Position numbers and translations under genes: made by a program. Below the pieces are notes generated by a model that searched no databases, was not told the origin of the DNA, and worked only from the letters and a program-made list of their open reading frames with translations. This document shows positions 10,543 to 22,059 of a stretch of DNA of 64,000 nt, piece by piece. The DNA comes from Halichoerus grypus. Taxonomy: Eukaryota; Chordata; Mammalia; Carnivora; Phocidae. The DNA lies in assembly GCF_964656455.1 (NCBI RefSeq), contig NC_135715.1:37148603-37212602 (forward strand), written 5' to 3'. Positions within the stretch are counted from its first letter, which is position 1; every line of letters starts with the position of its first letter.

Positions 10543-11034
10543 CAGATCTGCCTCCCCTTACGATGAGGTCACATCCCAATAAACCCCTTTGCAAACTGAA
10601 AATAACGTAAGTCAAATGCATTTAATACACCTGACTTACTGAACATCATAGTTTAGCCTAAATGTGCTGAGAATACACAGTTAGTTGGGCAAAATCATCT
10701 AACACAAACCCTATTTTATAATAAAATGTTGAATATCTCTTGTAATTTATTGAATACTCTACTGAAAGTGAAAAATAGAATAGTTGTATGAGTGCAGAAC
10801 AGTTGTGAGTGTATTGGTTGTTTACCCTTGTGACGGCGTGGCTGACTGGGAGCGGCCACTGGCTAAGTGCGGCTGCGCAGCAACACCCGGGAGCTTCCCA
10901 TGACGTATAGCTCGCCTGGGAAAAGATCCCCATTCCAAATGCGGAGTTCTGTTTCTACTGAATGTGCATTGCCTTTGTGCCGTCATAAAGTCAAAAAATC
11001 TTAAGTCGAACCATGGTAAGTCAGGGACTGTCTG
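10543..11034. mobile_element. Tigger-type (MER2-like) DNA transposon
   Basis: A 492-bp element with terminal inverted repeats. The left end starts CAGATCTGCCTCCCCTTACG, and the right end read in reverse starts CAGACAGTCCCTGACTTACC. TA dinucleotides flank both ends (10541-10542, 11035-11036), as expected for Tc1/mariner-class elements. Internal blocks such as GGCAAAATCATCTAACACAA and CTTAAGTCGAACCATGG fit the Tigger/MER2 group. It is non-autonomous: no transposase frame is present. The centre (10830-10990) holds most of the CpGs of this part of the window, including TGACGTAT at 10901-10908. Two minus-strand frames (10658-10933, 10822-11061) are incidental. Confidence 0.85.
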
Positions 11035-11036
11035 TA

Positions 11037-11689
11037 TAAGCAGAATTCTGTGACAAAACAATTTTGTGAATAATCAAGAGCCACAGTGATTACCAGAAAG
11101 ATATGGAAGGAAGAATTTCGCTCCATTACAGGAATCAAATACATTGAAGGACTGCAGGAATGAAAAAAAAAAAAAAAATGCAGTAAATGATTTAAAGAAT
11201 ATTTTATTTATCTTCTGTCTTTTGCTATCTATATGTAAGGTGGTAAAGATTAATGAACATGAAGTATCGTATGATTGTTTAAGGACATAATTTTCACTTT
11301 TAATTATTAACATAGGGACCGGGAATCATGGTCATTTTGGAGCATAGTAATTAGAAAATGAATGGGAAATTTCAAAATAAAAGATATAGGATATTTATGT
11401 TAAATTTTATGATGGACAAACTGTAGAATGGGTCAGGTGTAAGAAAAAATTATATGATAAAAATCTGATTTGATTAAAGTTCTAACAATATGGAAATTTT
11501 GAAAAATAGGAAAATACTGATTTTATATCATGTAAAACTAATTTCAGTGTTTTAGGAAATGGTTTTCATGAGGCCACTAAGAGAAACATTGCTAAAATGA
11601 AATTTTGTTGTGTTTTTCTTTCTTTTTTTTTTTGTATTTCAGCAGAATTGAATCATCAGATCATTTTTCTTCAAAGTTGTTGTATTTTT
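11037..11689. other. Unassigned AT-rich DNA
   Basis: Contains poly(A) near 11163-11178. Nothing else is recognised. Confidence 0.5.
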
Positions 11690-11703
11690 AAAATGGGAAA
11701 ACA

Positions 11704-11907
11704 GGGGGAGCCTGGGTGACTCAGTCAGTTGAGTGTCTGACTCTTGATTTTGGCTCAGGTCATGATCTCACGGTCCTGAGATTGAGGCCCACTTTGGGTT
11801 CCATGCTCAGTGAGGAGTCTGCTTGTCATCCTCACCCACTGTCCCTCCCCCTGCTCATGCTCTGTCTCTCTAAAATAAATAAATCTTTAAAAAAATAAAA
11901 ATAAATA
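11704..11907 (+). mobile_element. can-SINE, older subfamily
   Basis: GGGGAGCCTGGGTGACTCAG, then GAGTGTCTGACTCTTGATTTT and CATGATCTCACGGTCC. The 'actcttgattttggctcag' form marks an older can-SINE type. A diverged TSD is visible: AAAATGGGAAAACAG before and AAAGTGGGGAAACAG after. Confidence 0.93.
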
Positions 11908-11921
11908 AAGTGGGGAAACAG

Positions 11922-12421
11922 AATACAATATAGGAGAAAGTGGAAATGAAAACAAAATACATGAAAAAATATGGAAAATTGCAGTTTTAGAAGGACACAT
12001 AGATTAAAAGTAACAAAGCATCATGGAGTCAAAACAAGACTTCTATATTGTTGTGAGAACTATTCACATTTTTGTGCTGAATAAAAGTGTGTTTTGCTTG
12101 GTACTATTATTTGTATGTGCCAATATTAATTATGTTTTAAATAAAGTTGACCAGCAATAGCTGAATTCTCTATTCATTCTTACTGTACACTACATAGGGT
12201 ACATTACTACATTATTGCCTTGCAAAAACTGACTGTTGAAAGTTCACTAATCTTTTAGGTCAGTTGACATCACACTGGTAGCTTAGCATCAGCAATGGTG
12301 ATTGGCTTGATAACTGGCAAATGTTGCAAATTGTTTTGGTTCCTTCCCTAAGAGCCGTTTGTTATTTACTATTATTTACTAGCTCACAGCTGATTATATG
12401 TAATTTAAAATAATTTTCCCT
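11922..12421. other. Unassigned AT-rich DNA
   Basis: No gene or repeat recognised. Confidence 0.5.
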
Positions 12422-12610
12422 CACACACACACCCCCAATCTACATTTGCGTATATGCATGTAGATACGCATGTACATATGTGTATATACACACATCTACT
12501 ATATATATGTATATACACATATATAAATGATATATATATTTCAAAGCAAATTTCCATAAAAATAGGGATGTTAATATCAATTTTCATATATATATGAATG
12601 TATATATGTA
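12422..12610. repeat. CA and (TATA)n-rich simple sequence
   Basis: A CA run at 12422-12432, then alternating purine-pyrimidine GTATATAC, ATATAT and CATATATATATG motifs. The 60-codon reverse frame here is a low-complexity artefact. Confidence 0.8.
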
Positions 12611-14480
12611 AATAAGTTGAAAAAAATGCTCAGGTATGGGTCAATTTCTAACATACTGTACAATTATTTGCTTTCAAATCTGCATACATATTTTACTCTG
12701 TAAAATACATAGATACCATAAAAATTCATGGGTTGCTTTTTACTAAAGGTATTCTGCTTTCATATTCCTATTTTAAATGTTAAAGACATGATTTATTCAT
12801 TATTTCTCTTTTAAATAATGAGGAGTTACACTCTTTTCTATCTTTGTACAAATAGTCACTGAGATTTATGCAAAGATAAAGTCCTGTAAAAGAGTAAACT
12901 CCCAATTAGTTACTTAAGAATTTATCTTAATTATTAAAAAACTTTAAATATTTTTCTAAAATATATTTAGTGTTCTTGGTTCCTAGAAATAGTAGCTAAC
13001 ACCATATAGTTTTTGAAAAGTGTATACATAAAATAGTGTGATCTTCTATGACCAAGTGGTTGAATATATAGAAGTTTCATTTGATAATAGTCATGTGGTT
13101 AATATTTGAAACACTGTAATCACAAAATCTCTTTATCAATAATCAGAAACTAATTTATCAAAAATGAATACTTCTTTTTCTGCTATTTAAATCATAAATG
13201 AAACTTAAGTGTCTTTTTTTCCTCAGCAAGTATGTACCGTGTTTTCATTTTGTTCTTCCGAGTTAGAAGTTGCATCCAAAGATAAACTCAAAGATATTTT
13301 GATTATTCTTGATCCATTGCACTTAATAAAATAAACCCCAAATGAATATATGTTATGATTTTTTAAGTATTGTGTTTTTGCATCAACAAATTCTTTTAGC
13401 TAGAAAATAAAATATTTACATTTTTTCCAATGTTTAAATAAAAGTCCATGTACATGGGCTATAACACAGCATGATGAAAAGAGAAGGAAAAAAATCCTGC
13501 CTGGTAGACCATCTGCTCATAAATTTTATTTCTGTGTGTTGTGTTTATATTTTAATTTCCCATGGAAAGAAAAGTGGAATAAATATGTCTACTTTCTTGT
13601 CCATAAGTCAATTTTTGATATGTAAAAATGTATGGAACCAAATATAGTTGGCAGAATTTCTGACCCTGGGAAAAGCACATTTCATTTCTCAAACTCTTAC
13701 CAATTTTATAGATGTGAGTTCAATGTCCTCTAATATGTTTACCAACTGGTCCGAGATTCACAGGTGTTCAGTTCCATCTTTAAAATATTTCTCCCTTGCA
13801 ATTCATTCCAATTTTCTTTGGCCCTAATGGTCTCAGTTTCACAGATTTCAGAAATCCACTTTAAACTTCCAGCTTTTAAATGATGTGCTTGCCAGCATTT
13901 AATAGCCAAGTCCATCACTTCCCTGACTTCTTAATTGATGCTTTTAGCAGGTAAGGACTCATTTTGCCCAGATGATTTCCTGTTTAACACAACTATTAAT
14001 TGCCACCGGATTCCAAAAGAGCAATAAATGTTACTCACAAGTATCATAAGGAATTTTATTTTTCTGGAAAAAGAGTGAAAATGGACTTTACAGGGTAGAT
14101 TTTCCATTCAGAATGTCTCAGTACCCATTGCGCTGTAGTCAAGTTTTCTCTTAGAGGATGGAGTATAATTAGGAAAATGAAAATTAAAAAAAAAGAATGC
14201 TCAATATTTATGATCTCTATGTAACAAATAGGCTACTGTCCTATAAGGAATCTGTTTTTACTTAAAAATAAAACAAACTACTACTACAAATTTTATATAA
14301 AGACCCATTTTCATATGAATTCATTTGGCTTCTAAAGTTGATGAAACTCACCTCTGATCTAGTGCTTTGCCTCCCTGATCATCACAGTGCTAGTTACTAG
14401 TGCAGCCCAAAAGGGCAAAGGACAAAATCCAGAAGCAGCTGCTGTGTTTGGGGGCTATTCAAATCTAAAAAACAAACCTC
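12611..14480. other. Unassigned DNA, about 1.9 kb
   Basis: A repeat-poor, AT-rich stretch with no frame of 60 codons or more and no recognised element. The 13680-14040 part is less AT-biased, but I see no splice-bounded coding signature in it. Confidence 0.5.
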
Positions 14481-14680
14481 CAGACGCCTGGGTGGCTCAG
14501 TCGTTAGGCATCTGCCTTCGGCTCAGGTCATGATCCCAGGGTCCTGGGATCGAGCCCCGCATGGGGCTCCCTGCTCAGCAGGAAGCTTCTTCCTCTCCCA
14601 CTCCCCCTGTTTGTGTTCCTGCTCTCCCTATCTCTCTTTCTCTGTCAAATAAATAAATAAAATCTTAAACAAACAAACAA
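14481..14680 (+). mobile_element. can-SINE, young type
   Basis: The head ACGCCTGGGTGGCTCAGTCG, a body with TCCTGGGATCGAGCCCCGC, and the tail AAATAAATAAATAAAATCTT continuing into an (AAAC)n extension. The flanks AAACAAACCTC (left) and AAACAAAAACCTC (right) are a probable TSD blurred by the A-rich tail. Confidence 0.95.
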
Positions 14681-14689
14681 AAACCTCGT

Positions 14690-16407
14690 ATATTCTACTG
14701 TACAATTAGAGGTTGTTAAATAGAATTTAATAAGTTGATGATATGCAGACAGATGTTTAAGGAAGCATGGCATATACACTGAAACCTTTCCAAGTCACAG
14801 AAAACATTTTATTATTAGCAATCTTAGATTCACATGATTAAACAAGTATATTGGATAGATATTATATTATATTAGAGAAGAATAATCATACAACTGCCCT
14901 GGATTAATTATTTTAAAAATTACTAAAATGAATGTCTTGCGGATAAACTGATGCTTTAGGGAATTTTTATTAATCTTGTATTTCTGATTTCAGTTACAAT
15001 AGACAAAAACCACAATTATATGAGCATCAACACATACTTGGTGCATGGAAAGATTTAATATTCTTAACTGTTACAAGTTATTTGTAGAAATCATTGTTTT
15101 CTGAATATGGTAAATTCGTTTTCTCAAAAGTTAGAGCCTATGCACGGGACAGTGGTATTAGGAATGACTGTAGAGAGAAAGAATGGTCGTTTGGCAAAAT
15201 ATCCCTGCAGAGCAGATATGCCAGCATTTATAGCTGAATCCAAATGTTCAACAGATGGCAAGCTGAATAAGGTGCAGCTGGAGCTAAAATATATATTTTA
15301 GAGGAAAAAGTATATGTTGAATAGAGGTGATAATGCAAAAGAGGAATATTAACAAGATATCTTGAAACAATAGTAAAATAAGGTCAGTTGAAGTCATATT
15401 ATTAAAGTTTCATGCTGAGAAAAAATAATGGGACCCTGCTGGACTAATTTCAGCTTTAATTTATGACATGACCTTTGGGCCAAAGTATGACATTATAATA
15501 AAGATATGTCTTCACTCTAAGCTAGATTTAGTTCTGTAGTAACAGTAATTTGTTTCATCATAAATCTGTATGAATATTTTACTTTAATGCATGCATTCTT
15601 ATAAGCCCAAGCCATCAAGACACACATTTCCATTCACTTATTCTGTGATCCTGCTTCATGCAAAATTAGATTCCTATTATTTTTTTGAAAACTGATTTGC
15701 TACACACTTTAAATACTGCAGCAACTTACAAATATTATCAGAGCTTATGTAAATTATTTGCTGAAGAATAGCACTCTGTTCCCATATTTGTGTTATGACT
15801 TTCATTCCTTGGATGGGATTCTTGAGAATGATTTTACATTCCCATTCTTCCAATGTTCATATATCAACCTTTTTTGTTGTTGACATTTTCCAGTTAATAA
15901 ACTTGTCTCCACTTTTCCAAAAGAATAGGCAACCTCTTTAATATAACCATTACTGTAGCAAGTCAAACTTGAAGCCCAACTATGATGGGCAACATGATTA
16001 TGAGTGAAATGGTAAATTGTGTGAACTAGTCTCTGAATATTACCAATCTGTTAGGACTTCATTTCCCTACATTTATTCTGAATTGCCCATAAACATATGC
16101 ACACTAACACTAATTTTTAGAATTATGCCCTCAAGTTTAGCAAAAAGGTAATTTAGCAATTTATAGTTAATGGACCATATTAAAAGAAAACAACACGAAA
16201 ATTGATTTATTCATTTTTAGAATTCATTTTGCTGTAGTTTCACAGATATGTGTGTTGTGAAATTAAACGTCTGTGGAGTTGCAGTGACCAAGGCAAAAGA
16301 TTTTAACAATTGTGATGTTAAGTTTCAGTTAAATAAATTATTGAAGTCACTCTTTCTATTATATTCAGCATTGTAAAAACTATTAATGGCTTTGTTTTTA
16401 AGTTGAT
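14690..16407. other. Unassigned DNA, about 1.7 kb
   Basis: No gene or confident repeat. The 64-codon frame at 15107-15301 has no family resemblance and no splice context, so it is not called. Confidence 0.5.
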
Positions 16408-16520
16408 ATCATAGTGGTTTAGAGCTCAGTTTCTGGTGGAGGAAAGATTCTCGGACAGACCCTCCCTTTACTGCACAGGCTTCTGGGAATTCAAACCGAA
16501 GGAGGTACCTCAGTTTCTTT
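16408..16520 (+). mobile_element. Possible heavily diverged MIR
   Basis: ATAGTGGTTTAGAGCTCAGTT, TTCTGG, then GGGAATTCAAACC and ACCTCAGTTTC follow the MIR order (box-A-like head, TTCAAATCC, CCTCAGTTTCC), with insertions. Only the order of short blocks supports this. Confidence 0.35.
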
Positions 16521-16860
16521 CTGTGGGACATACCATCATTTCTGTTGTATTCTGGCACAATGTAAAGGGGAACAGAGAACAGGAGCAGGTGAAAATCAGG
16601 AAGCAGTTCTCACTGTGGGATATCGGAGAGGATGGCTACAACAGTCTCCTTCTGAAAAGAGCTCCTGTTGGGTTTTTGTTATCAAGGCGTATAGTCTCAG
16701 AATTTCTCCTTACCTTCCTGATGATTGCTATGCAATTTATCTTAAATTGTTATTACTATTTTGTAGTGTATTCTCTAGTATAATCACCTGGCAATAGGAA
16801 GACCTTCTCATTTTGCTACCTCATTAAACATATGATAGTGTCAGCTTTCAATAACATGAG
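16521..16860. other. Unassigned; contains part of a 115-codon frame
   Basis: An open frame spans 16436-16783 on +. Its C-terminal part is hydrophobic (an FLLTFLMIAMQFILNCYYYF stretch), but no family is recognised. A second frame overlaps at 16615-16797, and the first 85 bp coincide with a possible MIR. I regard it as chance. Confidence 0.4.
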
Positions 16861-17025
16861 ATATTTTTTAAAATTATTTATTTATTTGAGAGAGAGAGAC
16901 AGAGAGAGAACGAGTGGGGGGAGGGGCAGAGGGAGAAGCAGACTCCTCGCTGAGTGCAGAGCCTGACCCCAGGACCCTGAGATCATGACCCGAGTAGAAG
17001 TCAGACACTTAACCGACTGAGCCCC
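16861..17025 (-). mobile_element. can-SINE, antisense, head incomplete
   Basis: T-rich, TTATTTATTTATTTGAGAGA, CAGGACCCTGAGATCATGAC, then ACCGACTGAGCCCC. The usual ACCCAGGCGC head is missing, and a GCTCGATC block in the middle is deleted. The TSD is TCAATAACATGA (16848) and TCAATAACGTGA (17026). Confidence 0.93.
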
Positions 17026-17038
17026 TCAATAACGTGAA

Positions 17039-17421
17039 GTGTTTTATATTTAGCATTCCTTGCTACAAAAAGTAAAACGCTAACTTCAACTTCCATGATG
17101 TGACATTTCCATGTTTGTTTGCTGTTTCCCATTTTAAGTCCTATTATACTGCTGAAATCATAATTCAGTCCACTTTGATACCCACTTTCATTGTATTTTG
17201 GATTTCTCTCAATCTTTCTCTTTTCTTTCTTGGAAGCAGTCAAGGAAGTTACATTAAGTGACATTACAAAGATATGGTTCTGGCTGACTTATCAGCTTTT
17301 CTGCATCAAGGTGGTAACTTTTCTCCGTTTATTTGACAAGATGTAGGATACCAAGAAAAGAATAAAAGTGTTTCAACTGAATTCTGAAATTGTGCCTCAG
17401 AGTTTCATCTATGTTTTAAAT
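17039..17421. other. Unassigned DNA
   Basis: Nothing recognised. An 87-codon minus frame (17001-17264) starts in unique DNA and runs into the SINE end. Confidence 0.45.
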
Positions 17422-17862
17422 CTGGGGTCGGCAAACTTCCTCTGTAAAAGGCCGGGTAGTAAATATTTAGGACTTTGCAGGATATGTCATCTGTCATAAC
17501 CACTCAGCCGTGCCTTGAAACGAAAAACAGCCACAGATAATATAAAAAAAAAAAAACATGGGGCGCCTGGGTGGCTCAGTCGTTAAGCGTCTGCCTTCGG
17601 CTCAGGTCATGGTCCCGGGGTCCTGGGATCGAGCCCTGCATCGGGCTCCCTGCTCAGCGGGAAGCCTGCTTCTCCCTCTCCCATCCCTGCTGCTTGTGTT
17701 CCTTCTCTCTGTGTCTCTCTCTGTCAAATAAATAAATAAAATCTTTAAAAAAAAAAAAAAAAACATGAGTGTGGCTCTGTTCCAATGCAACTTAATTAAA
17801 AAAAAAAAAAAAAGTAGTGAGCAGGATGTGGTGCAGTGGTCCAGTTGCTGGCTCCTGCTTTA
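17422..17862 (+). mobile_element. hAT-Charlie-type DNA transposon, split by a SINE
   Basis: The left terminus CTGGGGTCGGCAAACTTCC, then TCTGTAAAAGGCCGGGTAGT and AAATATTTAGGACTTTGCAGG. After the SINE it resumes with GTGTGGCTCTGTTCCAATGCA and a degraded right terminus GCTGGCTCCTGC. These are blocks of a widespread mammalian hAT-Charlie non-autonomous element. The exact name cannot be fixed without a consensus search. No transposase is present. Confidence 0.8.
17561..17765 (+). mobile_element. can-SINE, young type, inside the hAT element
   Basis: The head GGGCGCCTGGGTGGCTCAGT and GTCCTGGGATCGAGCCCTGC, with a long A tail. AAAAAACATG occurs on both sides, so the insertion fell in an A-rich site of the older DNA transposon. 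Confidence 0.97.
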
Positions 17863-18002
17863 GATGCTAACACTTCCACTGACAACTTATTAGGTAATTG
17901 GCCAAAATCCTGCTGCAAAATATGTTTTAAGTTTTTCCATTTCATTTTGTTTTGCTTCCATGAATATAGCAAAGTAATACTGGGGAGAACAAAATCACGC
18001 AT

Positions 18003-18230
18003 CTGTTTATTTATTTCTTCAAATATTTATAGAGAACCTAAAGTGAACTAGGCATTGCTTTCAGTAGTAGGGATTCAACAATTAAAACATTATCTGTTCT
18101 CAAGCAGCATACATTCTAACTTGCTCATTCCAAATTGGTGAAAAATGAAGAGGGGCATTATCATAGACAACTAGTCAAAAGTTTGAGGTAAAAATAAATG
18201 TTAACTTTAATTATATTGTAATTTAGCAGA
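18003..18230 (-). mobile_element. L2 LINE fragment, antisense
   Basis: TTTCTTCAAATATTTATAGAG, AACTAGGCATTGCTTTCAGTA, GGGATTCAACAATTAAAAC and CATACATTCTAAC follow the reverse L2 3' order (CAAATATTTATTGAG, CAGGCACTGTTC, GGGATACA, CTTACATTCTA). Confidence 0.7.
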
Positions 18231-18232
18231 AA

Positions 18233-18435
18233 GCAGTATAGTTTGGTTGCTGAAAATATATACTCTCAAGCCTGACCTCCTATATTAAAATCTCAGTTCT
18301 GACATTTGCTAGCTTGCAACCTTGGGTAAGTTACATAATGTCCTGTGCTTTCATTTTTTTTTTTTAATTTCTAAAGTCAGAGATTAATAGTACCGACCAC
18401 ACAGTATTGCTCAATGGATTAAATATGTTAATATA
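18233..18435 (+). mobile_element. MIR SINE
   Basis: AGTATAGTTTGGTTGCTGA, AAAATCTCAGTTCTGACATTT, GCTAGCTTGCAACCTTGGGTA, AGTTACATAATGTCC and TAATAGTACCGACCACACAG match successive MIR consensus blocks over nearly the full length. Confidence 0.8.
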
Positions 18436-19635
18436 TATAAATTATTTATCTCAGTTTCAGAAACTTTGTAAGCACTAAATAACATAGCTATGATACTCTT
18501 AGAAATCTATGACCATTCAATGCTTTATTTTTTTCCAAGAATGGAATATATATAGTTATAAAATATTTTACTATGTAAATTAATTTAACTTTTGGTTTTA
18601 ATTAATATACCTTGAAATATTGTTATTGAAGTCTGAATAGAAATAGGTACACTTATTTTGAATCAGACATCAAAAGAATTCACAATAAGATATAGTTCAT
18701 TTATAGTTTAAAAAATACAACAGAAATAAACCTATATACACAATTTGGGTATCTTTTACTAACTCTCACCAAACTTCAAGTACAGATTATGTTATTTTAC
18801 ATATTAAATGTCTAAAGATATCCTCATATAATAATATTGCACAGAATTTTTAATTAGATTAAAATGTATGAGATTCTACTTAGATTAAAAACAAAGAGTG
18901 ATTGATGAGCTACCTATAAAATAGGTGTCAGAATCCCACACATATTATGCATACATGTGCACAAACAAAAGAAAAGTACCTGCAGATGGGCAATATAAAC
19001 TTTCTTTTACTTCAAAAATAGAAAACAGTGATGCTGTTTTAAGAAACAGATTATTTGAGCAAGCCATTTTGCACTCTGTAAAATACTTTATTTCCTAATG
19101 TGAATCTTAAAACACTGAGTGTTTTGTGACCTGAATAGTTGTGCCATATTTTCTTTTTATATTTTTTCATGATATCCTAGGTTGCATTTACACGAAGTTT
19201 TAAAACTCAAAAAATTTTTTAATTTAAGTAAGTGAATCAACCAGGTAGAGGTCTGGATCAATTGGCAGAATTTTTTGCATCTCCTGGTAAAATGCAAATT
19301 GCATGAGTCACAAATTTTAATTATTTGGTATTGAACATGCTTTAAACTTAAAGTCTGCAATATATAGCTGAACAGTAAGAGTTTGATTTTCCACTATCCC
19401 ACTATTTCTTTATGTAGAATTTGGGCCTGATAGGGATTAATCTGGAACAAGAAATAGAAAGGGGACATAAAGCTCTGAATTGTGTTAGGAGAGTGGATTG
19501 AAGGAAGCTTAGGTGAGACCTTGATAGTGGATGATTAAGCCATAGAAATACCTATATTTTGATAGTTGCTCCAAATGCTTTTCTCTTAAAAGCAAACAAT
19601 AATAACATGTGGATTTTCCCTAAAATATAAGATCC
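18436..19635. other. Unassigned AT-rich DNA
   Basis: No gene or repeat recognised. The short frame at 19157-19360 is not convincing. Confidence 0.5.
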
Positions 19636-20082
19636 TGTATAGGTTGAATTGTGTCCCCAAAAACATATGTTGAGTCCTAACCCCTAGTACCTGTAAATAT
19701 GATCTTATTTGGAAATAGGTTCTTTGCAGGTATAGTTAAGTTATAACAAGATCATACTGGGTTAGTATGGTCCCTGATCCAGTATGACTGGTGTCCTTAT
19801 AAGAAGAGGAGAAGAGACCCAGACAAAAAGAGAATGTCATGTGATGGCAGAGACAGAGATTGGAGTCATGCTGCCATGAGTCAAATCATGCCAAGGACTT
19901 TCATCAACCATCAGAAAGTCATTAGACTGATTCTCCCTCTGAGCCTCCAGGAAAAAAATCAACTCTACTTGATACCTCAATTTCAGATTTCTGGCTCCAG
20001 AATTATGAATAAATAAATATCTATAGTTTTAAGCCATCCAGTTTGTGGTAGTTTGTTACAGCAGCCTTAGGAAACAAATACA
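19636..20082 (+). mobile_element. MaLR 5' LTR (MLT1-type)
   Basis: TGTATAGGTTGAATTGTGTCC, CCTAACCCCTAGTACCTG, TATTTGGAAATAGGTTCTTT, CAGTATGACTGGTGTCC and a CCAGTTTGTGGTAGTTTGTTA end give a complete 447-bp LTR starting TG and ending CA. It pairs with the LTR at 21605-22059. The preceding 5 bp (GATCC) do not match the 5 bp after the 3' LTR, so no TSD is visible. The 60-codon frame within it is incidental. Confidence 0.9.
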
Positions 20083-21604
20083 GATTTTGGTATCAATAGA
20101 AATGGGGTGCTGCTGTAACAAACACCAGAAACTGTGAAGGTGGCTTTGGAATTGGGTAATGGGTAAAGGCTGGAAAAATCTTGAGGAACATGATAGAATA
20201 ACTAGATTGCTCTGAAGCGATGGTTGGTAGATAGATGATGTTAAATGCAATTCTGGTGAGAGATCAGAACTAAGTGAAGAAAATGGCAAAGTTTCCATCT
20301 TCTTGGAAAGTACATATATCATCATGAATAGAATCTTAATAGAAATAGGAATGTCAAAGATGCTTTTGGTGAGGTCTCAAATGAAAATAAGAACATGTTA
20401 CTGGAAACTGGAAGAGGATGATCCTTGTTATAAAGTTTTAATTTATTTATTTGAGAGAAAGAGTAAGAAAGTGAGCACAACCAGGCACAGGGGTAGAGGG
20501 AGAAGGAGAGAGAGAAATAGACTCACCACTGAGCAGGGAGCCCAATGCAGGGCTCGGTCCCAGGACCCTGGGATCATGACCTGAGCCAAATGCAGAGGCT
20601 TAACTGACTGAGCCACCCAGGAGCCCCTGATCCGTGTTAAAAAGTGGCACAAAACTTTGCCGAATTGTGTTCTACTGTTGGGTGAAAAGCAAACCTTGCA
20701 CGCAATGTATATGGATTGTTAGCTAAGGATATTTCTAAGCAGAGATTTGAAGATGTTGCCTGGTTTTCCCTTACTGCTTATAGTAATATGTGAGAGAAAA
20801 TAGAAAAGTTGAGGAAGGAACTATTAAACAAAAGGAACCAGGACATGATGATGTGGAAAATTCTCAGCCTATCCAAATTGGGGGTGGGGGGGTGGGGAAG
20901 GACAAAAGAAATAAAGCTTGCTCTAGAGAGAGCATCAGTGTGTGGATGGAGAGATTAAGTATGTCATTCAAGGACCCAATCAACTGTCTTGGCAGAAATA
21001 TTGTTAGATTGGACTAAAGGGGGAAGAAATAGGACAAAACAAAGGAAAGCTGTCAGACTTCTGGGATTCTGCAAGTTCAAAATGGTCCAATAGAAGGATA
21101 CAGCTTGTGAACATGTGCTGTCCTTCAAGAAAAGGAGAGAATGACTTGGAGGGTGGTTCAGAGACCATCAGGGTTGCTACTATTGCCATAGGTCCAGAAG
21201 GCAAGCTCAGCACTGCGGGCTGAGAAGGTGGGACTGCTGCTCACTCAGCCCAGAGGACAGAACACTGAGCCACAGAGCTTATTTTCAGAGGAAGAATCTC
21301 AGCTTCAGATCTAGTGGAATTTACCCTGGTGGATTTCAAGTTGCTTTGGACCTGTATCCCCCTTTTGCCTTTGAATTCCTCCATTTTAAATTGGGAATGC
21401 CTAACGTATGCTTTTGGTGAGGTCTCACCCATACTTGATTTAGATGATTTGGAAGATGAGATTTGGGACTTTTTGAGTTGATTATATGAGACTTTGGACT
21501 TAGAGTGGATACTGTAATGGGTTAAGACTTTTGGGGAAACTGGGATGGGGTAAATGTATTTTGCATGTGGTAAAGTCATGGATTTTGGAGAGCCACAGGG
21601 TAGA
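20083..21604 (+). mobile_element. MaLR internal region
   Basis: Sequence between two same-orientation LTRs, beginning with a MaLR-type internal start (GGTGCTGCTGTAACAAACACC, GTGGCTTTGGAATTGGGTAAT, GGGTAAAGGCTGGAAAAATC). It is about 1.5 kb, interrupted by a SINE. MaLR internals carry only remnants of a gag-like region and no pol. Here all frames are broken. A 112-codon frame on the opposite strand (21241-21579) is incidental. Confidence 0.85.
20436..20627 (-). mobile_element. can-SINE, antisense, inside the MaLR
   Basis: TTTTAATTTATTTATTTGAGA, CTCGGTCCCAGGACCCTGG and ACTGAGCCACCCAGGAGCCCC. The TSD is TGATCCTTGTTATAAAG (20419-20435) and TGATCCGTGTTAAAAAG (20628-20644), with two mismatches. Younger than the MaLR it interrupts. 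Confidence 0.95.
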
Positions 21605-22059
21605 TGAATATGGATTGAATTGTTTCCCCCCCAAACACCTTGAAGTTATACACTCCAGTACATAAGAATGTGATCTTATTTGAAAATAGGGTCTTCTGAA
21701 GATGCAATCATGTTATGATGAGGTCATCCTGGGTTAGGGTAGAACCTAATCCAATATACTGGTGTCCTTATGAGAAAAGAAGAGACCTCTGTAAAGAGGG
21801 ATTATACCCTGTGACAACAAAGGAAGGATTGGAGTTACTGGCCACTAGCCAAAGAACACCAAGGATTGTCAGCAATTAACAGAGGCTAAGAAAGAGGTAA
21901 TAGAACAGATTCTCCCTCTGAGACTCTAAGAAGGCACCAACCCTGCCAACATCTTGATTTCACACTTCTGGACTCCAGAATAGTGAGACAATATATTTCT
22001 GCTGTTTTAAGCCACCCAGTCTGTGGTACTTTTTAAGGCAGTTTTAGGAAATTAACACA
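21605..22059 (+). mobile_element. MaLR 3' LTR (MLT1-type)
   Basis: TGAATATGGATTGAATTGTTT, TTATTTGAAAATAGGGTCTTC, CCAATATACTGGTGTCCTTA, GAACAGATTCTCCCTCTGAG and a GCCACCCAGTCTGTGGTACT end. Same orientation and similar length (455 bp) as the LTR at 19636. The two are clearly diverged, consistent with great age. Confidence 0.9.

Noticed and set aside
17561..17640. tRNA-like heads of the SINEs as possible tRNA genes
   Set aside because: The heads derive from a tRNA but lack a foldable cloverleaf and anticodon arm, and each is joined to a SINE body and A tail.
21241..21579. 112-codon minus-strand frame
   Set aside because: It lies antisense within the decayed MaLR internal region.
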